This document shows positions 17,964-26,292 of a DNA stretch of 64,000 nucleotides, piece by piece. A program made the position numbers and the translations under genes. The notes below the pieces were generated by a model. That model was not told where the DNA came from and ran no database searches. It worked only from the letters and a program-made list of their open reading frames with translations. Numbering within the stretch: the stretch's first letter is position 1; the number at the start of each line of letters is the position of its first letter. Origin of the DNA: Wenxinia marina DSM 24838 (GTDB taxonomy: Bacteria; Pseudomonadota; Alphaproteobacteria; Rhodobacterales; Rhodobacteraceae); assembly GCF_000379485.1 (NCBI RefSeq), contig NZ_KB902288.1, forward strand, positions 124,001 through 188,000. Direction: 5' to 3'.

Positions 17964-18332
17964 GTGGCACGTATTGCCGGCGTGAACATCCCGACCGCCA
18001 AGCGGGTTCCGATCGCCCTCACCTACATCACCGGAATCGGCCAGTCCGCCGCCCGCGCGATCTGCGACGCCGTCGGCGTCGACCAGACCCGCCGCGTCAA
18101 CGAGCTGTCGGATTCCGAAGTCCTCGCCATCCGCGAGCACATCGACGCGAACTACACCGTCGAGGGCGACCTGCGCCGCGAGACGCAGATGAACGTCAAG
18201 CGTCTGATGGACCTCGGCTGCTACCGCGGCCTGCGGCACCGCCGCAACCTGCCCGTGCGCGGCCAGCGCACCCACACCAACGCCCGCACCCGCAAGGGCC
18301 CGGCCCGGCCGATCGCCGGCAAGAAGAAATAA
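17964..18332 (+). CDS. rpsM: 30S ribosomal protein S13
   Basis: A 122-residue S13 translated from GTG: (M)[18 protein letters not shown], then [14 protein letters not shown] and the C-terminal [20 protein letters not shown] tail that contacts P-site tRNA. The AAAGGA upstream and the family N-terminus both support the GTG start. It is first of the alpha operon. Confidence 0.96.
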   Translation: MARIAGVNIPTAKRVPIALTYITGIGQSAARAICDAVGVDQTRRVNELSDSEVLAIREHIDANYTVEGDLRRETQMNVKRLMDLGCYRGLRHRRNLPVRGQRTHTNARTRKGPARPIAGKKK

Positions 18333-18347
18333 GGGAGGGCAGGACAA

Positions 18348-18743
18348 ATGGCTCGCGATACGCGCCGCACCGGCGGCAAGAAGAAGGTCTCGAAGAACAT
18401 CGCCGCCGGCGTGGCGCATGTGAACTCGTCCTTCAACAACACCAAGATCCTGATCTCCGACGTTCAGGGCAACGCCATCGCCTGGTCGTCGGCCGGCACG
18501 ATGGGCTTCAAGGGCTCGCGCAAGTCGACGCCCTACGCGGCCCAGCTTGCCGCCGAGGATGCCGGCAAGAAGGCGCAGGAGCACGGCGTCAAGACCCTCG
18601 AGGTCGAGGTGCAGGGCCCCGGCTCGGGCCGCGAGAGCGCGCTGCGCGCGCTGGCCGCCGTCGGCTTCAACATCACGTCGATCCGTGACGTGACGCCGAT
18701 CGCGCACAACGGCTGCCGCCCGCCCAAGCGCCGCCGCGTCTGA
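18348..18743 (+). CDS. rpsK: 30S ribosomal protein S11
   Basis: A 131-residue S11 with [20 protein letters not shown], then [18 protein letters not shown] and the terminal [16 protein letters not shown]. It lines the mRNA exit path on the platform of the 30S subunit. It is 15 bases after rpsM with GGGAGGGC upstream. Confidence 0.97.
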   Translation: MARDTRRTGGKKKVSKNIAAGVAHVNSSFNNTKILISDVQGNAIAWSSAGTMGFKGSRKSTPYAAQLAAEDAGKKAQEHGVKTLEVEVQGPGSGRESALRALAAVGFNITSIRDVTPIAHNGCRPPKRRRV

Positions 18744-18761
18744 CGACACGATCTGACTGAC

Positions 18762-18786
18762 GGGGCCGCGTTCGATGCGCGGCCCC
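18762..18786 (+). terminator. Hairpin between rpsK and rpoA (possible attenuator)
   Basis: Nine perfect GC-rich pairs (GGGGCCGCG at 18762-18770 with CGCGGCCCC at 18778-18786), a seven-base loop, then TTCA. The T-run is too short for strong termination, so it may only reduce transcription into rpoA. Confidence 0.5.
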
Positions 18787-18859
18787 TTCAGCCGTTACGA
18801 CAACCTCGAGTGTCCGGTCCCACGGTCATGGGTGGCCGGGCGAGAATGGAGGCCCATAC

Positions 18860-19876
18860 ATGATCCACAGGAACTGGTCCGAGCTGATCAAGCCGACCCA
18901 GCTCGAGGTGAAGCCCGGGGACGATCCGTCGCGCACCGCGACCGTCGTCGCCGAGCCGCTCGAGCGTGGCTTCGGCCTGACGCTCGGCAACGCGCTGCGC
19001 CGCGTGCTGCTGTCGTCGCTTCAGGGCGCCGCCATCACCGCCGTGCAGATCGACAACGTGCTGCACGAATTCTCGTCCGTCGCGGGCGTCCGCGAGGACG
19101 TGACCGACATCGTCCTGAACCTCAAGGGCGTGGCGATCCGCATGGATGTCGAGGGGCCCAAGCGCCTCACGGTCCAGGCCAAGGGCCCGGGCGCCGTCAC
19201 CGCCGCCGACATCTCCGAGAGCGCGGGGATCGAGGTCCTGAACAAGGACCACGTGATCTGCCACCTCGACGAGGGCGCGGACCTCTACATGGAGCTGACG
19301 GTCAACCAGGGCAAAGGCTACGTCGCGGCCGACCGCAACAAGCCCGAGGACGCCCCGATCGGCATGATTGCGATCGACGCGATCTATTCGCCGGTCAAGA
19401 AGGTCAGCTACGACGTGCAGCCCACCCGCGAGGGCCAAGTGCTGGACTACGACAAGCTGACCATGAAGATCGAGACCGACGGCTCGCTCACGCCGGACGA
19501 CGCGGTGGCCTACGCCGCCCGCATCCTGCAGGACCAGCTGTCGATCTTCGTCAACTTCGACGAGCCGGAATCGGCGCGCGCCGACACGATGGACGACGGG
19601 CTTGAATTCAACCCGCTGCTCCTGAAGAAGGTCGACGAGCTGGAACTGTCGGTCCGGTCGGCGAACTGCCTGAAGAACGACAACATCGTCTATATCGGCG
19701 ATCTGATCCAGAAGACCGAAGCCGAGATGCTTCGCACCCCGAACTTCGGCCGCAAGTCGCTGAACGAGATCAAGGAAGTGCTGTCCGGCATGGGCCTGCA
19801 CCTCGGCATGGACGTCGAGGACTGGCCGCCGGACAACATCGAGGACCTGGCCAAGAAGTTCGAGGACCAGTTCTGA
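18860..19876 (+). CDS. rpoA: DNA-directed RNA polymerase subunit alpha
   Basis: A 338-residue alpha subunit. The N-terminal assembly domain has [20 protein letters not shown] near 36-55. The C-terminal domain that binds UP elements and activators has [16 protein letters not shown] and [18 protein letters not shown]. Length is normal for alphaproteobacteria. The gene order rpsM-rpsK-rpoA-rplQ lacks rpsD, as is usual in this class. Confidence 0.98.
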   Translation: MIHRNWSELIKPTQLEVKPGDDPSRTATVVAEPLERGFGLTLGNALRRVLLSSLQGAAITAVQIDNVLHEFSSVAGVREDVTDIVLNLKGVAIRMDVEGPKRLTVQAKGPGAVTAADISESAGIEVLNKDHVICHLDEGADLYMELTVNQGKGYVAADRNKPEDAPIGMIAIDAIYSPVKKVSYDVQPTREGQVLDYDKLTMKIETDGSLTPDDAVAYAARILQDQLSIFVNFDEPESARADTMDDGLEFNPLLLKKVDELELSVRSANCLKNDNIVYIGDLIQKTEAEMLRTPNFGRKSLNEIKEVLSGMGLHLGMDVEDWPPDNIEDLAKKFEDQF

Positions 19877-19898
19877 TCGGTTCCGGCTCCCGGCAGCG

Positions 19899-20010
19899 AC
19901 CGGTCAGCCCCGGACCTGATCCGGGGCCCCGCGCCGACCGGGAGCCGACCCCGCCCCGGACCTGATCCGGGGCCCCCGCCCCACGGGCGGACCGCCAAGA
20001 CCCGCGCGGC
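19899..20010. repeat. GC-rich palindromic repeat between rpoA and rplQ
   Basis: Two perfect copies of the 19-base dyad CCCCGGACCTGATCCGGGG stand at 19908-19926 and 19954-19972, followed by a diverged second arm (CCCCGGCTCATGGCCGGAG). The order matches the repeat core at 3.1, 23.9, 45.9 and 60.5 kb. It lies inside what is normally a tight ribosomal operon. Confidence 0.75.
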
Positions 20011-20122
20011 CCCGGCTCATGGCCGGAGCGCGCATCGAGAGACCCCGGGCAATCCCGCCCCACTAACGGAGTCGCCGCCATCGCATCGGCGACCCATCAC
20101 AAAACGGAATGGAGAACACACA

Positions 20123-20551
20123 ATGCGTCACGGCTCCGGATACCGCCGTTTCAACCGCACGCACGAACATCGCAAAGCCCTGTTTGCGAATATGGCGGGC
20201 TCGCTGATCGAGCATGAGCAGATCAAGACCACCCTGCCGAAGGCGAAAGACCTCAAGCGGGTGATCGACAAGCTCATCACCCTCGGCAAGCGCGGCGATC
20301 TGCACGCCCGCCGCCAGGCCGCCGCGCAGCTCAAGCAGGACATCCACGTCGCCAAGCTGTTCGAAGTCCTGGGCCCCCGCTATGCCGAGCGCTCGGGCGG
20401 CTACTGCCGCGTCCTGAAGGCCGGCTTCCGTTATGGCGACATGGCCCCGATGGCGATCATCGAGCTGGTCGACCGCGACCCGGCCGCCAAGGGCTCGGCC
20501 GACCGCGCCCGCCTCGAGGCCGAAGAGATGGCCGACGCGGACGAGGACTGA
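20123..20551 (+). CDS. rplQ: 50S ribosomal protein L17
   Basis: A 142-residue L17 starting [20 protein letters not shown], followed by [20 protein letters not shown] and [20 protein letters not shown]. It sits at the base of the 50S near the exit tunnel. The acidic C-terminal tail ([11 protein letters not shown]) is longer than in E. coli, as in other Rhodobacterales. GGAGAA precedes the ATG. Confidence 0.97.
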   Translation: MRHGSGYRRFNRTHEHRKALFANMAGSLIEHEQIKTTLPKAKDLKRVIDKLITLGKRGDLHARRQAAAQLKQDIHVAKLFEVLGPRYAERSGGYCRVLKAGFRYGDMAPMAIIELVDRDPAAKGSADRARLEAEEMADADED

Positions 20552-20560
20552 CCCGGTTCT

Positions 20561-20591
20561 GGGGTCGGGCCGGACACGCCGGTCCGACCCC
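20561..20591 (+). terminator. Terminator-like hairpin after rplQ
   Basis: The arms GGGGTCGGGCCGG and CCGGTCCGACCCC form a long stem with one mismatch and a short loop just after the rplQ stop. There is no T-run. It marks the end of the ribosomal cluster before luxR. Confidence 0.55.
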
Positions 20592-20721
20592 TCGCCATCG
20601 ACGCGGCGCAGCGGTCCGCGTGCTCCCTCGCAAGAGATTGTGGGGGCGCTCATTTAAACCGTTGATTGCAGGAGATTTGTTGTCCATCAGGGCGGGGGGG
20701 GGAAACCTCGTTCGGGGTGCG

Positions 20722-21330
20722 ATGGACAAGCTGGCGTTCGACAGGGAGCTGAAAAAGCTAGATAATTTTGCAGAAGCGGGCTATTTCCTCGCGCTGCATA
20801 TCCGGTTCACCTCCCCGCTGATGTTCTTCCAGACCTACGACCAGGCCTGGATCGATACCTATTCCGAAAAGGGGTACGTGCTGCGCGACCCGATGACCGC
20901 GTTCGCCTTCTCGCGCGCCGGCTGGACCCGGTGGAGCAACCCGCGCATTCCCGATCCGTTCGGTATATTCGAAGAGGCGAAGGCCCACGGCCTGAAGTTC
21001 GGCGCCACGGTCTCGACCGGTCCGATCCTGTCCCGGACCGTCTGCTCCGTCGCCCGCTCCGACCGCGAGTTCGAGGATCACGAGATCCTCACGATCGAGG
21101 TCATCGTCAAACGGCTGCACCAGATGGTCGAACCGACCCACCGCCTGACCAAGGCGCAGGCCGAAGCGCTCAAGCTCATCGCCGACGGCTACCGTCACGC
21201 CGCGGCGGCCAACATGCTCGGCATTTCCGAATCAGCGCTCAAGGTCCGGCTGGCTGCCGCACGAGAGAGGCTGATGGCAAGGACTACCGCAGAGGCGATC
21301 CAGCGCGCGAAGGATTTCAATCTGCTCTAG
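20722..21330 (+). CDS. LuxR-family quorum-sensing transcriptional regulator
   Basis: A 202-residue protein with an N-terminal autoinducer-binding domain and a C-terminal LuxR helix-turn-helix at about 141-200. The ligand domain has YDQAWIDTYSEKGYVLRDP at 39-57, with W43 and the D56-P57 pair that contact the acyl-homoserine lactone in TraR-type proteins, and W71. The HTH (LTKAQAEALKLIADG, then MLGISESALKVRLAAARERL) is diverged from the textbook pattern. The start MDKLAFDREL was chosen because the upstream frame is not family-like. The luxI homologue lies 84 bases downstream on the same strand, so it most likely regulates that gene. Upstream bases are unusually AT-rich for this genome. Confidence 0.9.
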   Translation: MDKLAFDRELKKLDNFAEAGYFLALHIRFTSPLMFFQTYDQAWIDTYSEKGYVLRDPMTAFAFSRAGWTRWSNPRIPDPFGIFEEAKAHGLKFGATVSTGPILSRTVCSVARSDREFEDHEILTIEVIVKRLHQMVEPTHRLTKAQAEALKLIADGYRHAAAANMLGISESALKVRLAAARERLMARTTAEAIQRAKDFNLL

Positions 21331-21378
21331 GGCGCGGGCGCCGAACGTCGATCTTCCTGCGGCCGGGAAAATCTCACT

Positions 21379-21401
21379 ACAACAGAGGCATCACCTCTTG
21401 T
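21379..21401 (+). promoter_or_regulatory. Imperfect dyad upstream of luxI (possible lux-box or leader hairpin)
   Basis: The core AGAGG-CATCA-CCTCT is a perfect five-base dyad, with ACAA and TTGT on its flanks. It lies 14-36 bases before the luxI ATG, between luxR and the Shine-Dalgarno GGAG. The size (about 20 bases) fits a LuxR operator, but the place is close to the start codon, so an RNA hairpin is an alternative. Confidence 0.35.
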
Positions 21402-21414
21402 CTCGGAGAAAAAC

Positions 21415-22005
21415 ATGCAGGCCACGACCCTGTCTTTCGCCAACCTCCACAACCATGGCGAGCTTTTTGCGAACATGCTTCGCGCTAGGCACGAGCTCTT
21501 CATCCAGCACAACCGCTGGGATCTCCCTCACGCCATGGGGATGGAGTACGACCAGTACGACACCCCGGCCAGCCGCTGGGTTGTCGTCCATGACGAGCTC
21601 GGCCAGGTGCTGGCGGGCAACCGGCTGACCCCGACCACCACGCATTGCGGCATCTACAGCTACATGATTCGCGACGCGCAGCGCGGTCTGCTGTCCTCGA
21701 TCCCGGCGAACCTGCTCTACGAGGAGGCGCCGGTGTCGCCGACCGTGTGGGAAAGCTCGCGACTTTTCGTCTCACATCGCGTCCCGGCCGGCCAGCGCCG
21801 GCGCGTCCACGCCCAGCTCGTGCTCGAGCTCGGCAAGGCCGCGCGGGAGCTGGGGGCGACCCACTGCCTGACCCTGCTGGCCGCGAACTGGCCCCGCTGG
21901 GCCGCGCGCGTCGGGGTCGACATGACGGCGATGGGTCCGGTGATGATGATCGAGGGCGTCGAGAACCAGGTCGTCTCGATGAACTTCTCCAGCGCCCTGC
22001 ACTGA
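21415..22005 (+). CDS. Acyl-homoserine-lactone synthase (LuxI family)
   Basis: A 196-residue autoinducer synthase. The invariant residues of the family are all present at normal spacing: R25 and F29 (ARHELF), W35, D46 and D49 (EYDQYD), R70, and E113 with R116 (WESSRLFV). It joins an acyl-ACP chain to S-adenosylmethionine to make an N-acyl-homoserine lactone in the cytosol. The chain length cannot be told from sequence. It forms a luxR-luxI pair with the gene upstream. A GGAG stands six bases before the ATG, and a GC hairpin follows the stop. Confidence 0.93.
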   Translation: MQATTLSFANLHNHGELFANMLRARHELFIQHNRWDLPHAMGMEYDQYDTPASRWVVVHDELGQVLAGNRLTPTTTHCGIYSYMIRDAQRGLLSSIPANLLYEEAPVSPTVWESSRLFVSHRVPAGQRRRVHAQLVLELGKAARELGATHCLTLLAANWPRWAARVGVDMTAMGPVMMIEGVENQVVSMNFSSALH

Positions 22006-22019
22006 CGACGTAGCAAACC

Positions 22020-22045
22020 GGCCCGGCGCCTTGCGGTGCCGGGCC
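22020..22045 (+). terminator. Terminator-like hairpin after luxI
   Basis: The arms GGCCCGGCGCC and GGTGCCGGGCC pair over eleven bases with one G-T pair and a four-base loop. There is no T-run. It lies just before rarA. Confidence 0.5.
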
Positions 22046-22064
22046 GTCCGCCTAAGGTCGCGCC

Positions 22065-23387
22065 ATGGCGGATCTGTTCGACAGAGGCGACGACGACGGC
22101 CCGGCCCCCGCGGCCGCGGCGGGCCCGCGCCCGCTGGCCGACCGTCTGCGCCCGCAATCCCTGGCCGAGGTGATCGGGCAGGAGCATGTCCTCGGCCCCG
22201 ACGCGCCGCTCGGCGCGATGCTCGCCTCCGGCAACCTGTCGTCGCTGATCTTCTGGGGTCCGCCCGGCGTCGGCAAGACGACCATCGCCCGCCTGCTGGC
22301 GCGCGAGACCGACCTGCACTTCGTCCAGATCAGCGCGATCTTCACCGGCGTGCCCGAGCTGCGGAAGGTGTTCGAGGCGGCGAAGATCCGGCATCGGAAC
22401 GGGCAGGGGACGCTGCTGTTCGTCGACGAGATCCACCGCTTCAACAAGGCGCAGCAGGACGGCTTCCTGCCGCACATGGAGGACGGCACGATCCTCCTCG
22501 TCGGCGCCACGACCGAGAACCCCTCGTTCGAGCTGAACGCCGCGCTCCTCTCCCGTGCGCAGGTGCTGGTGCTGGAGCGGCTGGACCTTGCCCATCTGGA
22601 GCTGCTCGCCCAGCGGGCGGAGAAGGAGCTGGGGCGCGCCCTGCCGCTCGACGCCCGCGCCCGCGAGGCGCTGCTGGAGATGTCGGACGGCGACGGGCGG
22701 GCGCTGCTGAACCTGATCGAGCAGGTGACCGGCTGGACGGGCGAGGGCAAGCTCACCACCGCCGACCTGCAGAAGCGGCTGACCCGCCGCGCCACGCTCT
22801 ACGACAAGTCGGGGGAGGAGCATTACAACCTCATCTCCGCCCTGCACAAATCCGTCCGCGGCAGCGACCCCGACGCCGCCCTCTACTGGCTGGCCCGGAT
22901 GCTGGCCGGGGGCGAGGAGCCCCGCTACCTCGCCCGCCGCATCACCCGCATGGCGGTGGAGGATATCGGCCTCGCCGACATGCAGGCGCAGCGCCTGTGC
23001 CTCGACGCGTGGGAGACCTACGAGAGGCTCGGCAGCCCGGAGGGAGAGCTGGCGCTCGCCGAGGCGGTGATCTACCTCGCCCTCGCGCCGAAATCGAACG
23101 CCGCCTACGGCGCCTACAAGGCCGCGATGGCCGCGGCGAAGCAGAGCGGGTCCGAGCCGCCGCCCAAGATCATCCGCAACGCACCGACGAAGCTGATGAA
23201 GGAGCAGGGCTACGGGGCGGGCTACGAATACGACCACGAGGCCGAGGACGCGTTCTCGGGGCAGAACTACTTCCCCGACGGGATGAAACGGGGCGTCTAC
23301 TACCTGCCGGTCGACCGCGGGTTCGAGCGGGACCTCAAGAAGCGGGTCGACTGGTTCGCCGGCCTGCGCGAGAAGCGCGGCAGGTGA
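22065..23387 (+). CDS. rarA: Replication-associated recombination protein A (AAA+ ATPase)
   Basis: A 440-residue AAA+ protein of the RarA/MgsA/WRNIP1 family. It has Walker A GPPGVGKT at 65-72, Walker B FVDEIHRFNKAQQD near 124, and sensor-1 GATTENPSFELN. The C-terminal part carries ARRITRMAVEDIGLAD and APKSNAAYGAYKAAM. RarA acts at stalled replication forks and interacts with SSB. Length is normal. The next gene overlaps its stop by GTGA. Confidence 0.95.
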   Translation: MADLFDRGDDDGPAPAAAAGPRPLADRLRPQSLAEVIGQEHVLGPDAPLGAMLASGNLSSLIFWGPPGVGKTTIARLLARETDLHFVQISAIFTGVPELRKVFEAAKIRHRNGQGTLLFVDEIHRFNKAQQDGFLPHMEDGTILLVGATTENPSFELNAALLSRAQVLVLERLDLAHLELLAQRAEKELGRALPLDARAREALLEMSDGDGRALLNLIEQVTGWTGEGKLTTADLQKRLTRRATLYDKSGEEHYNLISALHKSVRGSDPDAALYWLARMLAGGEEPRYLARRITRMAVEDIGLADMQAQRLCLDAWETYERLGSPEGELALAEAVIYLALAPKSNAAYGAYKAAMAAAKQSGSEPPPKIIRNAPTKLMKEQGYGAGYEYDHEAEDAFSGQNYFPDGMKRGVYYLPVDRGFERDLKKRVDWFAGLREKRGR

Positions 23388-23899
23388 CGCTGCCGGATCT
23401 GACGCCGGACTGCACGCGCTGCGACGCGCTCTGCTGTTCCCTTCTGGCGTTCGACGAAGGGGAGATGTTCGCCTTCGACAAGCCGGCGGGGCAGGGGTGC
23501 CGGCACCTCTGCGGGACCCGCTGCACCGTCCATGACCGGCTGGCGGAGGAGGGGATGCATGGCTGCGTCCGCTTCGACTGCCAGGGCGCGGGGCAGCGGC
23601 TGATGCAGGGGCTGTTCGCGGGGCAGAGCTGGCGCGACGGGCCGCAGGTGGCCGAGCGCATCGCCAGCGCCTTCCGCGACGTGCGCGCCGTCCACGCCGC
23701 CCTCGACCTCCTCGTCCTCGCCGGGCGCCTGCCGTTGTCCGCCCCCGCCGAGGCCGACCGCCGCCGCCTCCTCTCGTCCCTCTCCGCCGACCCTGCCGAC
23801 GAAGCCGCCCTCGCCGCCCTCGCCACGCGCGCCCCCGAGGCCCACCGCTTCCTCCGCTCGCTGGCGGGGGAGGTCGCAAGGGGCGGAGCCGGCAGGTAG
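23384..23899 (+). CDS. Cysteine-rich protein of unknown function (CxxC...CC-type)
   Basis: A 171-residue protein starting with GTG. The first 70 residues hold eight cysteines: CTRCDALCC, then CRHLCGTRC, and GCVRFDCQGAGQ. The combination with FAFDKPAG is that of a small metal- or cluster-binding domain also found at the N-terminus of some actinobacterial pentapeptide-repeat proteins. The remainder is a helical, Ala-rich segment without repeats. Translation is coupled to rarA (GTGA). I do not recognise a function. Confidence 0.7.
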   Translation: MTLPDLTPDCTRCDALCCSLLAFDEGEMFAFDKPAGQGCRHLCGTRCTVHDRLAEEGMHGCVRFDCQGAGQRLMQGLFAGQSWRDGPQVAERIASAFRDVRAVHAALDLLVLAGRLPLSAPAEADRRRLLSSLSADPADEAALAALATRAPEAHRFLRSLAGEVARGGAGR

Positions 23900-24125
23900 C
23901 GGGCCTGACCCGGAACTTCGCCCGGCGGCGCGCTGCACCTTTATCCGCGCCGGGCCCCGGCTCGGGGCCGGGGCGGGCGTCCGGAGACAGGGCACCCGTC
24001 CCGGGCCTGACCCGGCTGGGGCGGGCGTCCGGAGGCAGGGCACACGTCCCGGGCCTGACCCGGGACCTCGCCCTGCGGGGCCGGGCGCCTGATCTGCGCG
24101 AGGCCCAGGCGCAAGGCCGGGGCGC
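23900..24125. repeat. GC-rich palindromic repeat cluster
   Basis: The element CGTCCCGGGCCTGACCCGG appears at 23998 and 24045, and a partial copy begins at 23901. The companion arm CCCCGGCTCGGGGCCGGGGC lies near 23954. The copies are shorter and more decayed than at 3.1 and 45.9 kb. They fill the gap between the Cys-rich gene and crcB. Confidence 0.75.
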
Positions 24126-24203
24126 GTCGGTCGATTGGAAGTCCGACACACCCGCCGCCCCGTCCTCCTTGACTTTCGCCCCTCGTCCCAACAGACCGCG
24201 CCC

Positions 24204-24584
24204 ATGCTCGCCACCACTCTCCAGGTCGCTCTCGGCGGCGCGATCGGCGCCTCGGCCCGGTACCTCACCGGTGTCGGGATCGCGCGCCTGCACGGGGTCG
24301 CGGGCTTCCCGCTGGGCGTACTGACGGCAAACGTCCTCGGCTCCTTCCTGATGGGCCTTCTCGTGTCGTCCCTCGGTCGCGCGGGTCTCGCCCACCTGAA
24401 CCCCTTTCTCCTCACCGGCCTCCTCGGCGGCTTCACCACCTTCTCGTCCTTCTCGCTGGAGGCGGTTACCCTGTGGGAACGCGGGCAGCCCGCCGCCGCG
24501 GCCGCCTACGTGACCCTCAGCGTCGGCGTCTCCATCGCGGCGCTGCTCGCCGGCCTGTGGCTCGGCCGCGGGGTGGCGGCGTGA
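24204..24584 (+). CDS. crcB: Fluoride efflux channel CrcB/FluC
   Basis: A 126-residue four-helix membrane protein with GGAIGASARYLTG at 12-24, PLGVLTANVLGSFLMG near 34-49, and the GFTTFSSFSLEAVTL signature near 74-88. These phenylalanines and the asparagine line the dual fluoride pores. No fluoride riboswitch is seen in the upstream bases. It is the first of a tightly overlapping chain: crcB, rluC-like, HAD, ATP12. Confidence 0.93.
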   Translation: MLATTLQVALGGAIGASARYLTGVGIARLHGVAGFPLGVLTANVLGSFLMGLLVSSLGRAGLAHLNPFLLTGLLGGFTTFSSFSLEAVTLWERGQPAAAAAYVTLSVGVSIAALLAGLWLGRGVAA

Positions 24585-25618
24585 GCGGCGTGCAGACGAT
24601 CACCGTCGGCGAGGACGACGCCGACCAGCGCCTCGACCGCTGGCTCAAGAAGCGGTTCCCGCAGCTGACCCAGGGCCTGATCGAGAAGATGTGCCGCAAG
24701 GGCGAGCTGCGGATCGACGGCGGCCGGGTCAAGTCCAGCACGCGCGTCGCGGCGGGCAGCCAGGTCCGCGTGCCGCCGCTGCCCGACACCGCCCCGCCGC
24801 CCCCGACCGCGAAGCCGAGGGTGACGGACGCAGATGCGCGGATGATCCAGGACGCGGTGATCTGGAAGGACCAGCACGTCATCGCCCTCAACAAGCCTGC
24901 CGGCCTGCCGACGCAGGGCGGCTCCGGCCTCGGCGATCGCCACGTCGACGGCCTCTCCGAGGCGCTGATGTTCGGCTACAAGGAGCGGCCCAAGCTGGTG
25001 CACCGGCTGGACAAGGACACGTCCGGCCTGCTGCTGCTCGCGCGTACCGACCGCGTCGCCCGCCGCCTGTCCGAGGCGCTGCGCCACCGCAACGTCCGCA
25101 AGGTCTACTGGGCCGCCGTCGCGGGCGTGCCGACCCCGCGCAAGGGCACCATCAAGTATGGCTTGGTGAAGGCCGGCGCCCGCGGCGAGGGCGAGAAGAT
25201 GCGCTGCATCCTGCCCGACGAGGTCGCGCGCACCGAGGGCGCCAAGCGCGCCGTCACCGACTACGCGGTGATCGAGGGACTGGCGACCCGCGTCGCCTGG
25301 GTCGCGCTGGAGCCGGTGACAGGCCGCACCCACCAGCTGCGCGCCCACATGGCCGAGATCGGCCATCCCATCGTCGGCGACGGCAAGTACGGCGGGCAGG
25401 GGCAGGAGAATCTCGGCGACGGCTGGGGCGCCGGCCTCGGGCCCGAGGTCGGGCGGCGGCTGCACCTGCACGCCCGCTCCCTCACCGTCGAGCATCCGGT
25501 GACGGGAGAGATCCTGACCCTGACCGCGCCCCTGCCGGACCATATGGTCAAGACCTGGGACTTCTTCGGCTGGCAGCCCGCCGAGGCCCCCGACGATCCG
25601 TTCGAGGAGGAGGCATGA
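24581..25618 (+). CDS. rluC: RluA/RluC-family 23S rRNA pseudouridine synthase
   Basis: A 345-residue enzyme starting with GTG (overlap GTGA with crcB). The N-terminal S4 RNA-binding domain is at about 15-75 (QRLDRWLKKRFPQLTQGLIE). The catalytic motif is HRLDKDTSGLLLLA with the nucleophilic Asp, followed by GRTHQLRAHMAEIGHPIVGD. The N-terminal S4 domain and overall length favour RluC or RluD over RluA; RluC is the better guess but not proven. Confidence 0.87.
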   Translation: MSGVQTITVGEDDADQRLDRWLKKRFPQLTQGLIEKMCRKGELRIDGGRVKSSTRVAAGSQVRVPPLPDTAPPPPTAKPRVTDADARMIQDAVIWKDQHVIALNKPAGLPTQGGSGLGDRHVDGLSEALMFGYKERPKLVHRLDKDTSGLLLLARTDRVARRLSEALRHRNVRKVYWAAVAGVPTPRKGTIKYGLVKAGARGEGEKMRCILPDEVARTEGAKRAVTDYAVIEGLATRVAWVALEPVTGRTHQLRAHMAEIGHPIVGDGKYGGQGQENLGDGWGAGLGPEVGRRLHLHARSLTVEHPVTGEILTLTAPLPDHMVKTWDFFGWQPAEAPDDPFEEEA

Positions 25619-26292
25619 GCCGCCTGCGGCTCGTCGTGTTCGACGTCGACGGAACCCTCGTCGACAGCGCCGGCGGCATCGTCGCGGCGATGGAGGCGGC
25701 CTATGCGGGCGTCGGCGAGGCGCCCCCGACCGAGGCGGCGATCCGCTCCATCATAGGCTTCTCGCTCGACGTCGCGTTTGCGCGCCTGTCGCCGGCCATC
25801 TACGCGCGGCACCGCGACGCGCTGGTGGACGGCTACCGCGCCGCCTATCTCGGCGCGCGAGAGCGGGACGGCGCCGCGGTCGGCAGCCCTCTGTATCCCG
25901 GCGCGGCCGAGGCGGTGGTGCGGCTTGCGGCGGACCCCTGGACCCTGCTTGGAATCGCGACCGGCAAGGCGCGGCGGGGCCTCGACGCGGTGCTGAAGGA
26001 GCACGGCCTGCTGCCGCACTTCACGACGCTGCAGACCGCCGACCTGCACCCGTCCAAGCCCGACCCGTCGATGCTGCTCGCCTGCCTGGCCGAGACCGGC
26101 GTGGCGGCGGAGGATGCGGTGATGGTCGGCGACACGACCATCGACATGGACATGGCCCGGAATGCCGGCGTGCGCAGCGTCGGCGTCGCCTGGGGCTACC
26201 ACCCGGCGGACAGCCTGCGCGCGACCCGCGTGATCGACCGCTTCGACGAGCTGCACGCGGCGCTGGACGACCTGTGGAGGGCGCCGGCATGA
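25615..26292 (+). CDS. HAD-superfamily hydrolase, phosphoglycolate-phosphatase-like
   Basis: A 225-residue phosphatase with motif I FDVDGTLVDS (D10 and D12), a cap domain at about 20-95, motif II ATGKARRG, motif III lysine in HPSKPDPSML, and motif IV VGDTTIDMDMARNAG. It is typical of the Gph/PGP subgroup that dephosphorylates small organic phosphates. GGAGGAGG precedes the ATG, which overlaps the rluC stop region. Confidence 0.88.
   Translation: MSRLRLVVFDVDGTLVDSAGGIVAAMEAAYAGVGEAPPTEAAIRSIIGFSLDVAFARLSPAIYARHRDALVDGYRAAYLGARERDGAAVGSPLYPGAAEAVVRLAADPWTLLGIATGKARRGLDAVLKEHGLLPHFTTLQTADLHPSKPDPSMLLACLAETGVAAEDAVMVGDTTIDMDMARNAGVRSVGVAWGYHPADSLRATRVIDRFDELHAALDDLWRAPA

Noticed and set aside
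24100-24203. Fluoride riboswitch before crcB
   Set aside because: I looked for the conserved crcB-motif sequence and found no match; the region is mostly repeat.
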